Assembly: GCA_009909085.1 (NCBI GenBank)
Contig: JAAANX010000177.1
Location: 1 to 37,883, forward strand
DNA length: 37,883 bases
Direction: 5' to 3'
DNA from: Cyanobacteria bacterium GSL.Bin1
GTDB taxonomy: Bacteria; Cyanobacteriota; Cyanobacteriia; Cyanobacteriales; Rubidibacteraceae
Positions within the stretch are counted from its first letter, which is position 1, and every line of letters starts with the position of its first letter. The notes beneath the pieces were generated by a model. It saw nothing but the letters and a program-made list of their open reading frames with translations. It was not told the origin of the DNA and did no database searches. A program made the position numbers and the translations under genes. Positions 27,505 to 36,901 of the stretch are shown here, in pieces.

Positions 27505-30500
27505 TTATGGACTTGAACGGTTAGAAGGTAAACCGCGACGACGTTGGCGTTGTTGTCCCATCAATTGACTGCGTTTTTGCGCTCGGTTGGCGGTTGCTTG
27601 TAGATGAGATGGGTGGGGCGATTGTTGATTCAGGTAAGTGACTAACGCTTGAATCGTGGGATATTGAAAGAGGGTCACAAGCGGAATCTCGCGGTTGAGA
27701 AGGACTTCTAAGCGACTGCGTACCTGCACAATCAGTAAGGAATGTCCGCCCAAATCAAAGAAGTTATCGTGAATCCCGACTTTGTCCACTTGTAAAAGGT
27801 ATTGCCAAATGTCGGCAATTTGCTGCTCTAAGCTAGAAGAAGGTGGCGTAAAAGTAGTGGCTAATTCGGGTCGTTCCAGTTGCGGTTCGGGAAGAGACCG
27901 ACGATCCACTTTTCCACTGGGGGTTAAGGGGAGAGAATCAAGAACAACGAATCCTGAGGGAATGCTGTAGTTAAAAAGTTTTTGACTGAGAAATTGTTTT
28001 AATTCCTCATTGGTAACGTCTGTCTTCGGAACAATATAGGCAAAGAGGCGAGAGGTTCCTGAATCATTGCTTTTAACGGTAACTGCTACTTCAGTAATGG
28101 CGCTATGTTGAGCTAAAATCGCTTCAATTTCTCCCAGTTCAATTCGGAAGCCTCGCACTTTCACTTGGTTATCTTTGCGTCCTAGATATTGCAAGTTTCC
28201 ATCCGGAAGATAGCGGGCTAAATCCCCCGTTTTGTAGAGGCGAGAGGTGTGATCGAAGGGGTTCGTGATAAAGCGTTCTGCGGTTAATTCTGGGCGATTG
28301 AGATAGCCGTTCGCTGGGGCAATTCCCCCGATATACAGTTCTCCAGTCACACCAAGCGGAACCCGATTTTGATTTTCATCCAAGAGATACACTTGGACAT
28401 TCCCCACGGGACGACCAATTGGGGGTAAGGGCGACCAGGTTTCTGGGCTTTTGGGAAGCGGATAAGCGGTCACTACATGGGTTTCTGAAGGACCATATTG
28501 ATTGATTAACTGGCAATGCGGAAGATTTTCAAAGAAGGATCGGATCGCTGGAGTAATCTGTAATTGTTCCCCAGCCGTAATCACTTCTTTAAGAGACGTG
28601 GGAACAAAACCCTGACGCTGTGCTGATTCTGCTAACTGAGAAAGGGCGACAAAGGGAAGAAAGAGTCGTTCAATTGCTTGTTCTTGGATGATTGCTAATA
28701 GCTGATCGGGATCGCGCCGTTGACTGTCTGACACCATGACCAAGGTTCCTCCACTTCCCCAAGTGGCAAAGCATTCTTGGAAGGAGACATCAAAGCTAAG
28801 GGAGGCAAATTGTAAGGTTTTCAGCCCCAGTGAAGACTGATCCCGTTGCCAGTGAATCAGGTTATTCAGGGAACGATGGGGCATTGCGACACCTTTCGGT
28901 TTGCCTTTTGAGCCAGAAGTGTAGATAATATAGGCTAGGGCATCAGGATTGATTGTAAGGTTGGGATTTTCTTGGGATTGCTTCGCGATCGCGTCCCACT
29001 GCGTATCCAGTTCAAGTTGAGAGACTGCTTGCGGTAACTGTTCACTGATGTCTGACTGGGTTAACACCACTTTTGCTTGCGAGTCTTCCAGCATAAACGC
29101 CAGCCGATCTTCAGGGTAATTGGGATCGAAGGGAACATAAGCTGCGCCTGCTTTCAACACCGCGAGGACAGCAATGGGAAGAAACGGATTGCGCGCGAGA
29201 CTAATGCCAACGGCATCATGAGGCTGAATGCCCTGTTGTTGTAAATAATGGGCGAGTTGGTTTGCAGATTGATTAAGACTTTGATAGGTTAACTGCTGTT
29301 CCCCTGCAATCAGGGCAATTTGATTGGGCGTTTTTGCTGCTTGTTCCGTAAAGCAATCATGGACACAAGTTTCAGGATAGTTAACGGTGGTTTGATTCCA
29401 ATGGGCGAACTGCTGTTCTTCCGCTGGCGTGAGAAAGGAGAGACCGGTGATCGGCTGTTCCGGATGAGTCACCAATTGCTGCAACAGTGTCTGTAAATGA
29501 TTCGCCATTCGCACGATGGTTGCTTCAGCAAAGAGATCGCTGTTATACTCCAACATCCCCACTAGCCCTTCCTCAGGATCTAAGCGCATCAGCAGGCTTA
29601 AATCAAATTTTGCAGTCCCACTATCGGCATCTAAGAGGGTTAAGTCTAAGTCGGGAAGGTTGGGTAACACCGGCAAGTCGTGGAAGGCAAACAGCACTTG
29701 AAATAGAGGTGGACAACTGAGATCCCGTTCGGGTTGCAGGGCTTCCACGAGTTTTTCAAAGGGAATCTCTTGGTGGGAATATGCGCCTAACGCGGTTTCT
29801 CGCACTCGTTGCAACACTTCACGGAAACTGGGATGCTGCGATAAATCGGTTCGGAAGACTAAGGTATTAGTAAAAAAGCCGATTAATTTTTCGATTGCTG
29901 AATGATCGCGATTAGCAATAGGAGAACCAACGGCAATATCCGTTTGTTCAGTGTAACGAGAGAGTAAAATTTGCCATCCCGCCAACAGCGCCATAAACAG
30001 GGTGGCATTTTCTTGTTGGCTGAGGGTTTGTAGTTGCTGGGTTAACTGCTTAGGAAGGGTTAGCTTCACTTGTCCACCGCGAAAGGTTTGCACCTCTGGT
30101 CGCGGATAATCACAGGGTAAATCCAGTGGTGGGGGAAGCGGAGAGAGTTGTTGCTGCCAATACTGGAGTTGGTGGTCAAACTTGGCTTCTTGTTCCCGTT
30201 GCCAAACCGCAAAATCAGCATACTGAACGGGTAATTCGGGTAACTCTGTTCCCTGATTCCCGCGCAAACGGTTATACAGTGTCGTTAATTCCTCCAGCAT
30301 CACGCCCCGTGACCAAGCATCGGAGACAATATGATGCAGAATAAAGAGCAAAATATGGCGCTGCGGGGTTAATCGTAGTAAACTTACCCGCATTAAGGGG
30401 GCTTGGGAAAGGTCAAAAGGTTGGCTGGCTGCTTCTGCGATGTGTCTTTGAACTTCTTTTTCCTGTTCTGTTTCTGCTAGCGACTGGAGATCGGTGATGG

Positions 30501-30867
30501 GAATGGTTAATTCGGAATGGGGATTAATCACCTGTCGCGGTTCCCCTCCCTGCAATTCAAAATGAGTGCGGAGAACTTCATGGCGAGAAATAATCTGTTC
30601 AAAGCACTGTTTTAGCAGCGTGATATCTAACTCGCCGTCAATTTGGACTGCGCCAGGGACATTGTAAAAGGCGTTATTCCGTTCCAGTTGATGGAGAAAC
30701 CATAACCGTTGTTGGGAGAAAGAGAGAGGAAAAGCATTCTTCTCACTGCGCGGTTGTTGGGGAATCGTGTCAGCAGTTTGTTTTTGCTGTTGTAGGCGTT
30801 GTAAAAGTTGTTTTTGTTTTTCGGGGGGAAGGGAAGCAATGCGTTGGGCAATTTCGGATTGCGTCAT
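27505..30867 (-). CDS. NRPS module C-A-T, near-proline A-domain code
   Basis: An 1120-residue module. The C domain covers about 45-465 with LHHIVSDAW (HHxxxDA, His179 catalytic; Ala replaces the usual Gly). The A domain covers about 485-985 with YIIYTSGSKGKPKG, SFDVSFQE, NQYGPSETH, YKTGDLARY and GKVDR. Reading Stachelhaus positions by alignment to GrsA gives DVQFIAQVVK; the proline code is DVQFIAHVVK, so only position 322 (Gln for His) differs. The T domain has NFFDLGGHSLLIVQ. The C-terminal tail is a short Arg/Gln-rich stretch with no thioesterase. It overlaps the upstream Asp module by ATGA, so it should accept the Asp-bearing chain. Confidence 0.93.
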   Translation of the reverse strand: MTQSEIAQRIASLPPEKQKQLLQRLQQQKQTADTIPQQPRSEKNAFPLSFSQQRLWFLHQLERNNAFYNVPGAVQIDGELDITLLKQCFEQIISRHEVLRTHFELQGGEPRQVINPHSELTIPITDLQSLAETEQEKEVQRHIAEAASQPFDLSQAPLMRVSLLRLTPQRHILLFILHHIVSDAWSRGVMLEELTTLYNRLRGNQGTELPELPVQYADFAVWQREQEAKFDHQLQYWQQQLSPLPPPLDLPCDYPRPEVQTFRGGQVKLTLPKQLTQQLQTLSQQENATLFMALLAGWQILLSRYTEQTDIAVGSPIANRDHSAIEKLIGFFTNTLVFRTDLSQHPSFREVLQRVRETALGAYSHQEIPFEKLVEALQPERDLSCPPLFQVLFAFHDLPVLPNLPDLDLTLLDADSGTAKFDLSLLMRLDPEEGLVGMLEYNSDLFAEATIVRMANHLQTLLQQLVTHPEQPITGLSFLTPAEEQQFAHWNQTTVNYPETCVHDCFTEQAAKTPNQIALIAGEQQLTYQSLNQSANQLAHYLQQQGIQPHDAVGISLARNPFLPIAVLAVLKAGAAYVPFDPNYPEDRLAFMLEDSQAKVVLTQSDISEQLPQAVSQLELDTQWDAIAKQSQENPNLTINPDALAYIIYTSGSKGKPKGVAMPHRSLNNLIHWQRDQSSLGLKTLQFASLSFDVSFQECFATWGSGGTLVMVSDSQRRDPDQLLAIIQEQAIERLFLPFVALSQLAESAQRQGFVPTSLKEVITAGEQLQITPAIRSFFENLPHCQLINQYGPSETHVVTAYPLPKSPETWSPLPPIGRPVGNVQVYLLDENQNRVPLGVTGELYIGGIAPANGYLNRPELTAERFITNPFDHTSRLYKTGDLARYLPDGNLQYLGRKDNQVKVRGFRIELGEIEAILAQHSAITEVAVTVKSNDSGTSRLFAYIVPKTDVTNEELKQFLSQKLFNYSIPSGFVVLDSLPLTPSGKVDRRSLPEPQLERPELATTFTPPSSSLEQQIADIWQYLLQVDKVGIHDNFFDLGGHSLLIVQVRSRLEVLLNREIPLVTLFQYPTIQALVTYLNQQSPHPSHLQATANRAQKRSQLMGQQRQRRRGLPSNRSSP

Positions 30868-33800
30868 GAGTCCGCCTCCAGTTCAGATAAGAGTTGTTCC
30901 ATGTCGGTTTGTTTTGCCATTTCTTCGGTGATGAGTTCTGCTAATTCAGCGATGGTGGGGGCTTCAAAGAGATAGCGTAGGGGAATTTCAATGGCAAAGG
31001 TATTCCGTAAGCGCGACATCACTTGGGTGGCGAGGAGGGAATGTCCGCCTAAATCGAAAAAGTTGGCGGTGACACTCACGTCTTCTAAGTGCAAGAGTTC
31101 GGCAAAAATTTGCGCGATCGCGCTTTCTATGGAATTGCGAGGGGCAATATACTCCTCGGTTTCACTGCTTAAATCAGGTTCCGGTAACGACTGGCGATCC
31201 ACTTTGCCGCTAGCGGTACGGGGTAAGGCGGAGAGAGGCGTAAACGTGTCAGGAATCATATAATCAGGAACGCGATCGCGCAAGAAAGTCCGAATCTCCT
31301 CCCAACTCAAGCCACTGGCAGAAAAATAGGCATCGAGATGCTGCGTCTGATATTCATCCGTTCGCAGGGCGACTACTGCTTCTTCAATTTGGGGATGTTC
31401 CCTCAGTCGGGCTTCAATTTCCCCTAACTCAATGCGGAAGCCACGAATTTTAATCTGTTGGTCAACTCGTCCTAAAAATTCCAAAGTGCCATCACGGTGA
31501 TAGCAAGCCCTGTCGCCAGTTTTGTAGAGACGGGTATTCTCTTGGAAAGGATGCGGAATAAACCGTTCAGAAGTGAGTTCCGCTTGATTATAGTAGCCTC
31601 GGGCTAATCCCGCACCACCAATGTAGAGTTCACCGGGAACACCGATGGGAATCGGCTTGAGGTTACGATCCAAAAGATAAATTTCGATATTCGGTAATGG
31701 GCGACCGAGGGGAACGGTTTGACCTGGGGTTGCTTCTGTAGTTACGGGATAAGTGAGAACCCCAATCGTACTTTCTGTAGGACCATAATGGTTGAAAATT
31801 TGGCAATTGGGCGCAATGTCTTGCACTTGCTTAACTAACTCCCAATTTGCGGTTTCTCCGCCCAGAATTAAACGCTGTTTCGGGAGAACCGCTTCTGCAT
31901 TTCCGGTGGCTAAGAGAACCGCTAAATGAGAGGGGACAATTTTGAGGCAATCAATGGGATAAGTCTGACAATAGGCAGTAAACGCAGCCGGATCACTCAC
32001 CTGTTCTTGGGAGAAAATGTGTAAGGTTCCGCCGGTAGCAAGGGCACTAAAGACAGCCGTATTCCCTAAATCGGCTGCGAGGGTAGAAACGGTGGCGTAA
32101 CTTGCCTCTGCGGGGAGTTGTAACCGTTCTTGGATGCCATCCACATAGTTTAGAATAGCGCGATGTTCGACGGCTACCCCCTTGGGTTTCCCTGTCGAAC
32201 CGGAAGTAAAGATGACATACGCTAGATGCTGCGGTTGAACCGAAGCAGATGGGTTATGAGTCGGATATTGTGCAACGGTTGACCCGTGGGTATCGAAGCA
32301 AAAGGAGGTCACATTCTCAGGTAAGGTATCTTGCCATTGTGATCGCGTTAACACTAGCGCTACAGGCGCATCGTCTAACATTAGAGACAGCCGTTGTTTC
32401 GGCATCCCCGGATCCAGGGGAACATAGGCAGCACCGGCTTTGAGAATGCCTAAAAAGCTGATGATTGCCTCTAAAGACCGTTCCAAGCAAATGCCGACTA
32501 AGGTTTCTGTGGTCACGCCTTGCTGTTGGAGATAATGGGCGAGTTGATTCGCCCGTTCATTGAGTTGTTGATAGGTTAAGGATTGATCACCAAAGCGTAG
32601 CGCGATCGCGCTAGGATTCTTTTCAGCCTGTTGGGTAATCCGTTCATGAAGACACTCTTCCCCACCAAAATCCTGTTGCGTTTGATTCCAGTTCACCAGC
32701 AGTTGCTTCAGTTCTTTTTCTCCGACAATGTCGAGATCAGCAATAATGCTTCGCGGTTGGTTGAGGCTACTTTCCAGTAAGGTGACATATTCTTCCCCAA
32801 GCCGTTCGATATCCGCCGTCGTAAACTGTTGAGTATTATATTGGAAGCGTAGGGTTAATCCATTGGCTGCGCGATCGCACGCCAGTTGTAATTGCTTCGG
32901 ATGATCGTCTACTTGTAACTGTTCGAGAGAAAAACGAACACCATCCGCATCCGCTAGGGAGGACCATTCATGAAACGTAAAGCTAACCGTTGGTTCTACA
33001 TCTGGATTACAATCCCACTCCTCTTGCCAGTCTAAGGCTTCCTGACGCGAGAGTTGAGTTTGTTCCAGCACTTCCTGAAAGCCTAAATTCCCAGATAAAG
33101 AAACTGAAAGCGGTAACCACTTTTGCAACGCACCAAATGTCTCCGCCAATTCCTCGTACGGTCGTCCATCGCTACTATAGTTAATAACCAGTTCCGAGAC
33201 TTGAGTTAGTCGCCAGAGTAGAACTTCCCAAGCCGTTAACAACCAACCTTCGAGATCATCAGTTTCGAGTTTCTCTAGCAGAGTGGGATTAAGTTCAAAA
33301 GAATAGCAAGCAACTACTGTTCCTGATTCAGCAGTTTGGTTCGGTAACCTCAACTGTGGCGGATGCGTGAACTGAGGTTGTGACCAATAACTGGTATCCG
33401 CATCAGTTAATTGTTCCTGTTGCCATTCTGAAACTTGTAAATACTGAACGATCTCTTCTGTATCGGGAAACGCTTCTCCACCATAGCCATCGCGAATCGC
33501 TTGTACTAGCAACTCTAAAGTGGTTCTATCGGCACATAAACGCGGCAGCTTTAAAAGGAGTAAATGCTGTTCGGTTGCGAACTGAATCAGCGTTGCCTTT
33601 AAAGGTTGATCGGGGGGTTGCCGCTGCCAAATTTCTTCAATTGTTTGCGTTTGTTCCGTTGCCGATTTGGTTTCTAAATTAAGAAATTCCCAATCTATTT
33701 TTGCCGTATCTTGAATGACTTGTAACGGAAACTTAATGCCAGCTGTTTGTTGAAAAGTAGTTCGTAAAATATCTGTTTGTTGAGTAATTGTTTCAATAAC

Positions 33801-33935
33801 TGTTTTTAGTTTTTCAGGATTTAACTTGCCCTGTAACCTAACAGCAAATTGGGCGCGTAATGGTTCACCTTCCTCCTGTAATTGCCACAGTCGTTTTTGT
33901 TGAAAAGAAAGTTGATAACCTTCAAGTGTTTGCAT
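30864..33935 (-). CDS. NRPS protein: interface-like C domain, A(Asp), T
   Basis: A 1023-residue protein. The first about 420 residues have the condensation fold, but the HHxxxDG motif is PRLCADR (131-137), with both His and the Gly lost, so it should not form peptide bonds. The A domain (about 430-920) has VIFTSGSTGKPKG, NHYGPTEST and YKTGDRACY. Its code DLTKIGHIGK matches L-Asp. The T domain has NFFDLGGHSLLATQ. In other siderophore NRPSs, an inactive 'interface' C-type domain next to an Asp module recruits the beta-hydroxylase; here the TauD protein is encoded just upstream. Together they would form a split module: C-TauD then interface-A-T. Stop and next start overlap as ATGA. Confidence 0.93.
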   Translation of the reverse strand: MQTLEGYQLSFQQKRLWQLQEEGEPLRAQFAVRLQGKLNPEKLKTVIETITQQTDILRTTFQQTAGIKFPLQVIQDTAKIDWEFLNLETKSATEQTQTIEEIWQRQPPDQPLKATLIQFATEQHLLLLKLPRLCADRTTLELLVQAIRDGYGGEAFPDTEEIVQYLQVSEWQQEQLTDADTSYWSQPQFTHPPQLRLPNQTAESGTVVACYSFELNPTLLEKLETDDLEGWLLTAWEVLLWRLTQVSELVINYSSDGRPYEELAETFGALQKWLPLSVSLSGNLGFQEVLEQTQLSRQEALDWQEEWDCNPDVEPTVSFTFHEWSSLADADGVRFSLEQLQVDDHPKQLQLACDRAANGLTLRFQYNTQQFTTADIERLGEEYVTLLESSLNQPRSIIADLDIVGEKELKQLLVNWNQTQQDFGGEECLHERITQQAEKNPSAIALRFGDQSLTYQQLNERANQLAHYLQQQGVTTETLVGICLERSLEAIISFLGILKAGAAYVPLDPGMPKQRLSLMLDDAPVALVLTRSQWQDTLPENVTSFCFDTHGSTVAQYPTHNPSASVQPQHLAYVIFTSGSTGKPKGVAVEHRAILNYVDGIQERLQLPAEASYATVSTLAADLGNTAVFSALATGGTLHIFSQEQVSDPAAFTAYCQTYPIDCLKIVPSHLAVLLATGNAEAVLPKQRLILGGETANWELVKQVQDIAPNCQIFNHYGPTESTIGVLTYPVTTEATPGQTVPLGRPLPNIEIYLLDRNLKPIPIGVPGELYIGGAGLARGYYNQAELTSERFIPHPFQENTRLYKTGDRACYHRDGTLEFLGRVDQQIKIRGFRIELGEIEARLREHPQIEEAVVALRTDEYQTQHLDAYFSASGLSWEEIRTFLRDRVPDYMIPDTFTPLSALPRTASGKVDRQSLPEPDLSSETEEYIAPRNSIESAIAQIFAELLHLEDVSVTANFFDLGGHSLLATQVMSRLRNTFAIEIPLRYLFEAPTIAELAELITEEMAKQTDMEQLLSELEADS

Positions 33936-33997
33936 AATTGCTCCTGATTCAATTGATTGTGTATTTAGGAAATATTGGGGGATGGGAGACAGTTTAC

Positions 33998-34279
33998 TTA
34001 ATTCTTAGAGTCAGACTTCCACAGCCCTGTCATCATTATTCCGGTTGACAACATAACAAGAACTCCTAAACCATTAAGAATGACATAAAAAACCTTTAAT
34101 TCATGTCCAAAAAAAGAACCTTGGTGGAAATACATAATGATTTCTCCAGTTTCTTTAGATGCACCAAACCAACTTCTTGCGACACGAAATAACACGCCAG
34201 TGCTAGCACTAAGCAATAGGGGAAGGAATAAAATTGGCGCAACTCGACGGTGGAGTTTACGCAAAGACTGCATTTTCAT
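33998..34279 (-). CDS. small PepSY-type two-helix membrane protein
   Basis: A 93-residue protein with two hydrophobic helices: RKLHRRVAPILFLPLLLSASTGVLFRV at about 6-32 and VFYVILNGLGVLVMLSTGIMMTGLW at about 63-87. The RKLHRR...TGVLFR stretch is typical of PepSY-associated transmembrane proteins, some of which are ferric-siderophore reductases, here reduced to one helical hairpin. No soluble PepSY domain is present. The gene lies between the two proteins that form one split NRPS module (132 bp after the TauD gene, 62 bp before the Asp NRPS). A role in iron release or export is inferred only from the setting. Confidence 0.7.
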   Translation of the reverse strand: MKMQSLRKLHRRVAPILFLPLLLSASTGVLFRVARSWFGASKETGEIIMYFHQGSFFGHELKVFYVILNGLGVLVMLSTGIMMTGLWKSDSKN

Positions 34280-34411
34280 CGTTTACTAACTCAATAATTT
34301 GCTATTAGTTGCTGAAAAATGTGAGGAATCATTTGAATGCTGTTTACAGATAAGATAATTTTCCGGCTTAGAGAAGTGAAAAAGCCAAGTCATAACTTTA
34401 GTTATTTCAAC

Positions 34412-36901
34412 TTATTCCCTGTTCCCAAAACTCATCATCTCTCCCATGGCAACAACGGTTTTTCGCTCACCAACATAGGGATTTCTGCCGTGGGCAGTGG
34501 ATAAATTATCGAGCATGAGAACATCTCCTTCTTGCCAAGGAAAAGCACATTCTTCTTCTTGATAAAGTTGCTGAATTTCTTGTACCACTTCATCTTCAAT
34601 GGGCGTTCCATCACCATAAAAAACATTCCGAGGTAAATCTGTTGGTGAAAAGAGAGAGAGTAAAGACGCTTTTACTTCAGCATCTAGACAAGAAACATGG
34701 TGCAGTTGAATTTGATTAAAAAAGGATTTTTCTCCCGTTTTAGGATGTTCAATAATGGCGGGACTAATTTGAGACGTACGGAGCGTATTTTCTCCTTTCC
34801 ACTCCCATTGCATTCCGGCTTGCTGACAAAAGGCTTCTACCTCCGCTTTATCATTCGTATGGAAAAACTCTTGCCAAGGAACGTCTAAATCTTGGGTATA
34901 GTTACGAACATACATCAGCTTTTTTTCAGCAAATTTTTCTCGTAATTTTGGGTCAAGTCGTTGATAAATTTTGCGACAATCGACAATTGGCGTTTCTCCG
35001 CCTGACTGTGCTGCTTTCAAACAGAAGAACCAAATTTTTTGCGGAAAGCGGTGCATATGAGAACTTTCACTATGGAATAAAATCGGGCGGTCTGCTGGAT
35101 AAGGGGTTGCCCCATAAACTTTGTTAGTAACCCCTTCTCGGGGTAAGTCGTTATATTCATCAAATAACTGGGGACAAATTGCTTCGGCTACGGCTTGAAA
35201 ATCAGAGGCAGTTGGAACATTAAAACCGCGAAATAAAATCCCCCCATGTTTTAATAATTCCGTTTCAATATAGTCAAGATATTGTTGCAGCCAACTGACT
35301 AAATCAATATCAGAAACGGCAGGTTGAATGACTAAGGGTAAAAGATTATTGGTATCTAAATAATCAGTTTTAACCAGGGAAGTTTGGTTAACATTAACGG
35401 CTTTGGGCTTAATTTTTTTGAATGATTTAAAGCCACTGGCTTTGCGTTTTTGCTGTTGTTTCATTTTCTGTTCTTGTTCGGCTGGTGTTTGAATATTAAG
35501 TTGTTTTAGTCGGATATCCGGGTTAGCAATAATACTGTTTAATAACGCGGTAAATCGCGTTGACATTTCTTCAATGGTTTGCTGATTAAAGAGTTCCGAA
35601 CGATAGCGCCACGTTCCTAACAAACCACCGTCTCGTTCGCCAAGGAAAAACCCCAGATTGAACTTAGACGTTTGATCATTAATCGCAATTCCCCCGATTT
35701 CCAAGTCAGAGGTTTGAAACTCAGGTAATGGGGTATTTTGCAAGACAAAAAGAACTTGAAATAAGGGTGTTTGTCCCGCTTTTCGTTCTGGTTTTAATTC
35801 CTCCACTAACTTGCCAAAGGGTAAATCTTGATGGGCGTATGCCCCTAACGAGACTTTCCGCACCCGTTGCAACAGTTCCCGAAAGGTCGGATTCTCTAAG
35901 AGATCGGTTCGTAAAACAAGGATATTGACAAAAAAGCCAATTAGGGCTTCTGTTTCCGCCCGATTGCGGTTCGCAACGTCCGTTCCTACAGTAATATCTT
36001 CCGCATCGGTATAGCGGCATAACAGAGTTTTAAACGCTGCTAACAGCAACATGAATAGCGTTACCCCTTCTTCTTGGCAAAGCTGTTTTAGTTGTTGTAA
36101 GGGTTCTGCGGGAAACTCAAAGGATAACGTTCCCCCTTGGGTGGTTTTTGCCTCTGCTAAGGGATGATCGGTGGGTAAAGGTAGAACTGGAGGACTACTT
36201 CCCAGTTGCCGTTTCCAGTAGGATAAAAGGGAGTCTAAAACCTCTCCTTGCAAGTAGTCGCGTTGCCAAACGCTATAGTCGCCATATTGAATCGGCAGTT
36301 CCGGTAAAGGAGACGGCTTTCCTCGGGAAAAGGCTTCGTAGAGGGTGGCAAGTTCTCTCACTAACACCCCCATTGACCAACCATCAGAGACAATATGATG
36401 CATGGTTAGTAAGACAATATGTTCCCTTTCATGAATCCGCAGTAGCTTCACCCGTAGCAGAGGGGCTTGACTGAGATTAAACGGCGTTTGTGCTTCTTCG
36501 CGGGCAAACTGATTAACGACGGTTGCTTCGGCTTCGGTTTGTAACTGGGTTTGCAGATCAATGATCGGAATCGAGAGGGTGAGTTTCGGTGCAACCACCT
36601 GTTTCGGTTCTCCCTTTATAGTGTTAAAGGAAGTGCGGAGGGTTTCATGGCGGGCAATCACAGCATTAACGCTTTGTTCTAAAACTTTCACCTGGAGAGA
36701 ACCCGTCAGACGCACTGCAACGGGAATATTGTAAGCACAGTCTTCGGGTTCCATTTGGTAAAGAAACCACAGTCGCTGTTGGGCAAACGAGAGAGGAAAG
36801 GTTTTTACTGACTTTCCTTTTTTCTCCAGCAGTTTTGCTAACAGGGCGCGTTTTTCGGCTTCGGATAGGTGGGCAATCTCTTGTGGCAGTTGTTGAGTCA
36901 T
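34412..36901 (-). CDS. NRPS condensation domain fused to TauD/SyrP-like beta-hydroxylase
   Basis: An 829-residue didomain protein. After an N-terminal docking-like helix, the C domain (about 35-465) is canonical, with MHHIVSDGW (168-174). A basic linker (KMKQQQKRKASGFKSFKKIK) leads to a Fe(II)/2-oxoglutarate hydroxylase (about 510-829) of the TauD/SyrP family: iron ligands His610 and Glu612 in FHSESSH, distal His804 in LSTAHGRNPY, and Arg813 as the likely 2-oxoglutarate anchor. There is no A or T domain. SyrP-like enzymes hydroxylate carrier-bound Asp; the next NRPS loads Asp, so beta-hydroxyaspartate, an iron ligand, is the expected product. It overlaps the upstream gene by ATGA. Confidence 0.93.
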   Translation of the reverse strand: MTQQLPQEIAHLSEAEKRALLAKLLEKKGKSVKTFPLSFAQQRLWFLYQMEPEDCAYNIPVAVRLTGSLQVKVLEQSVNAVIARHETLRTSFNTIKGEPKQVVAPKLTLSIPIIDLQTQLQTEAEATVVNQFAREEAQTPFNLSQAPLLRVKLLRIHEREHIVLLTMHHIVSDGWSMGVLVRELATLYEAFSRGKPSPLPELPIQYGDYSVWQRDYLQGEVLDSLLSYWKRQLGSSPPVLPLPTDHPLAEAKTTQGGTLSFEFPAEPLQQLKQLCQEEGVTLFMLLLAAFKTLLCRYTDAEDITVGTDVANRNRAETEALIGFFVNILVLRTDLLENPTFRELLQRVRKVSLGAYAHQDLPFGKLVEELKPERKAGQTPLFQVLFVLQNTPLPEFQTSDLEIGGIAINDQTSKFNLGFFLGERDGGLLGTWRYRSELFNQQTIEEMSTRFTALLNSIIANPDIRLKQLNIQTPAEQEQKMKQQQKRKASGFKSFKKIKPKAVNVNQTSLVKTDYLDTNNLLPLVIQPAVSDIDLVSWLQQYLDYIETELLKHGGILFRGFNVPTASDFQAVAEAICPQLFDEYNDLPREGVTNKVYGATPYPADRPILFHSESSHMHRFPQKIWFFCLKAAQSGGETPIVDCRKIYQRLDPKLREKFAEKKLMYVRNYTQDLDVPWQEFFHTNDKAEVEAFCQQAGMQWEWKGENTLRTSQISPAIIEHPKTGEKSFFNQIQLHHVSCLDAEVKASLLSLFSPTDLPRNVFYGDGTPIEDEVVQEIQQLYQEEECAFPWQEGDVLMLDNLSTAHGRNPYVGERKTVVAMGEMMSFGNRE

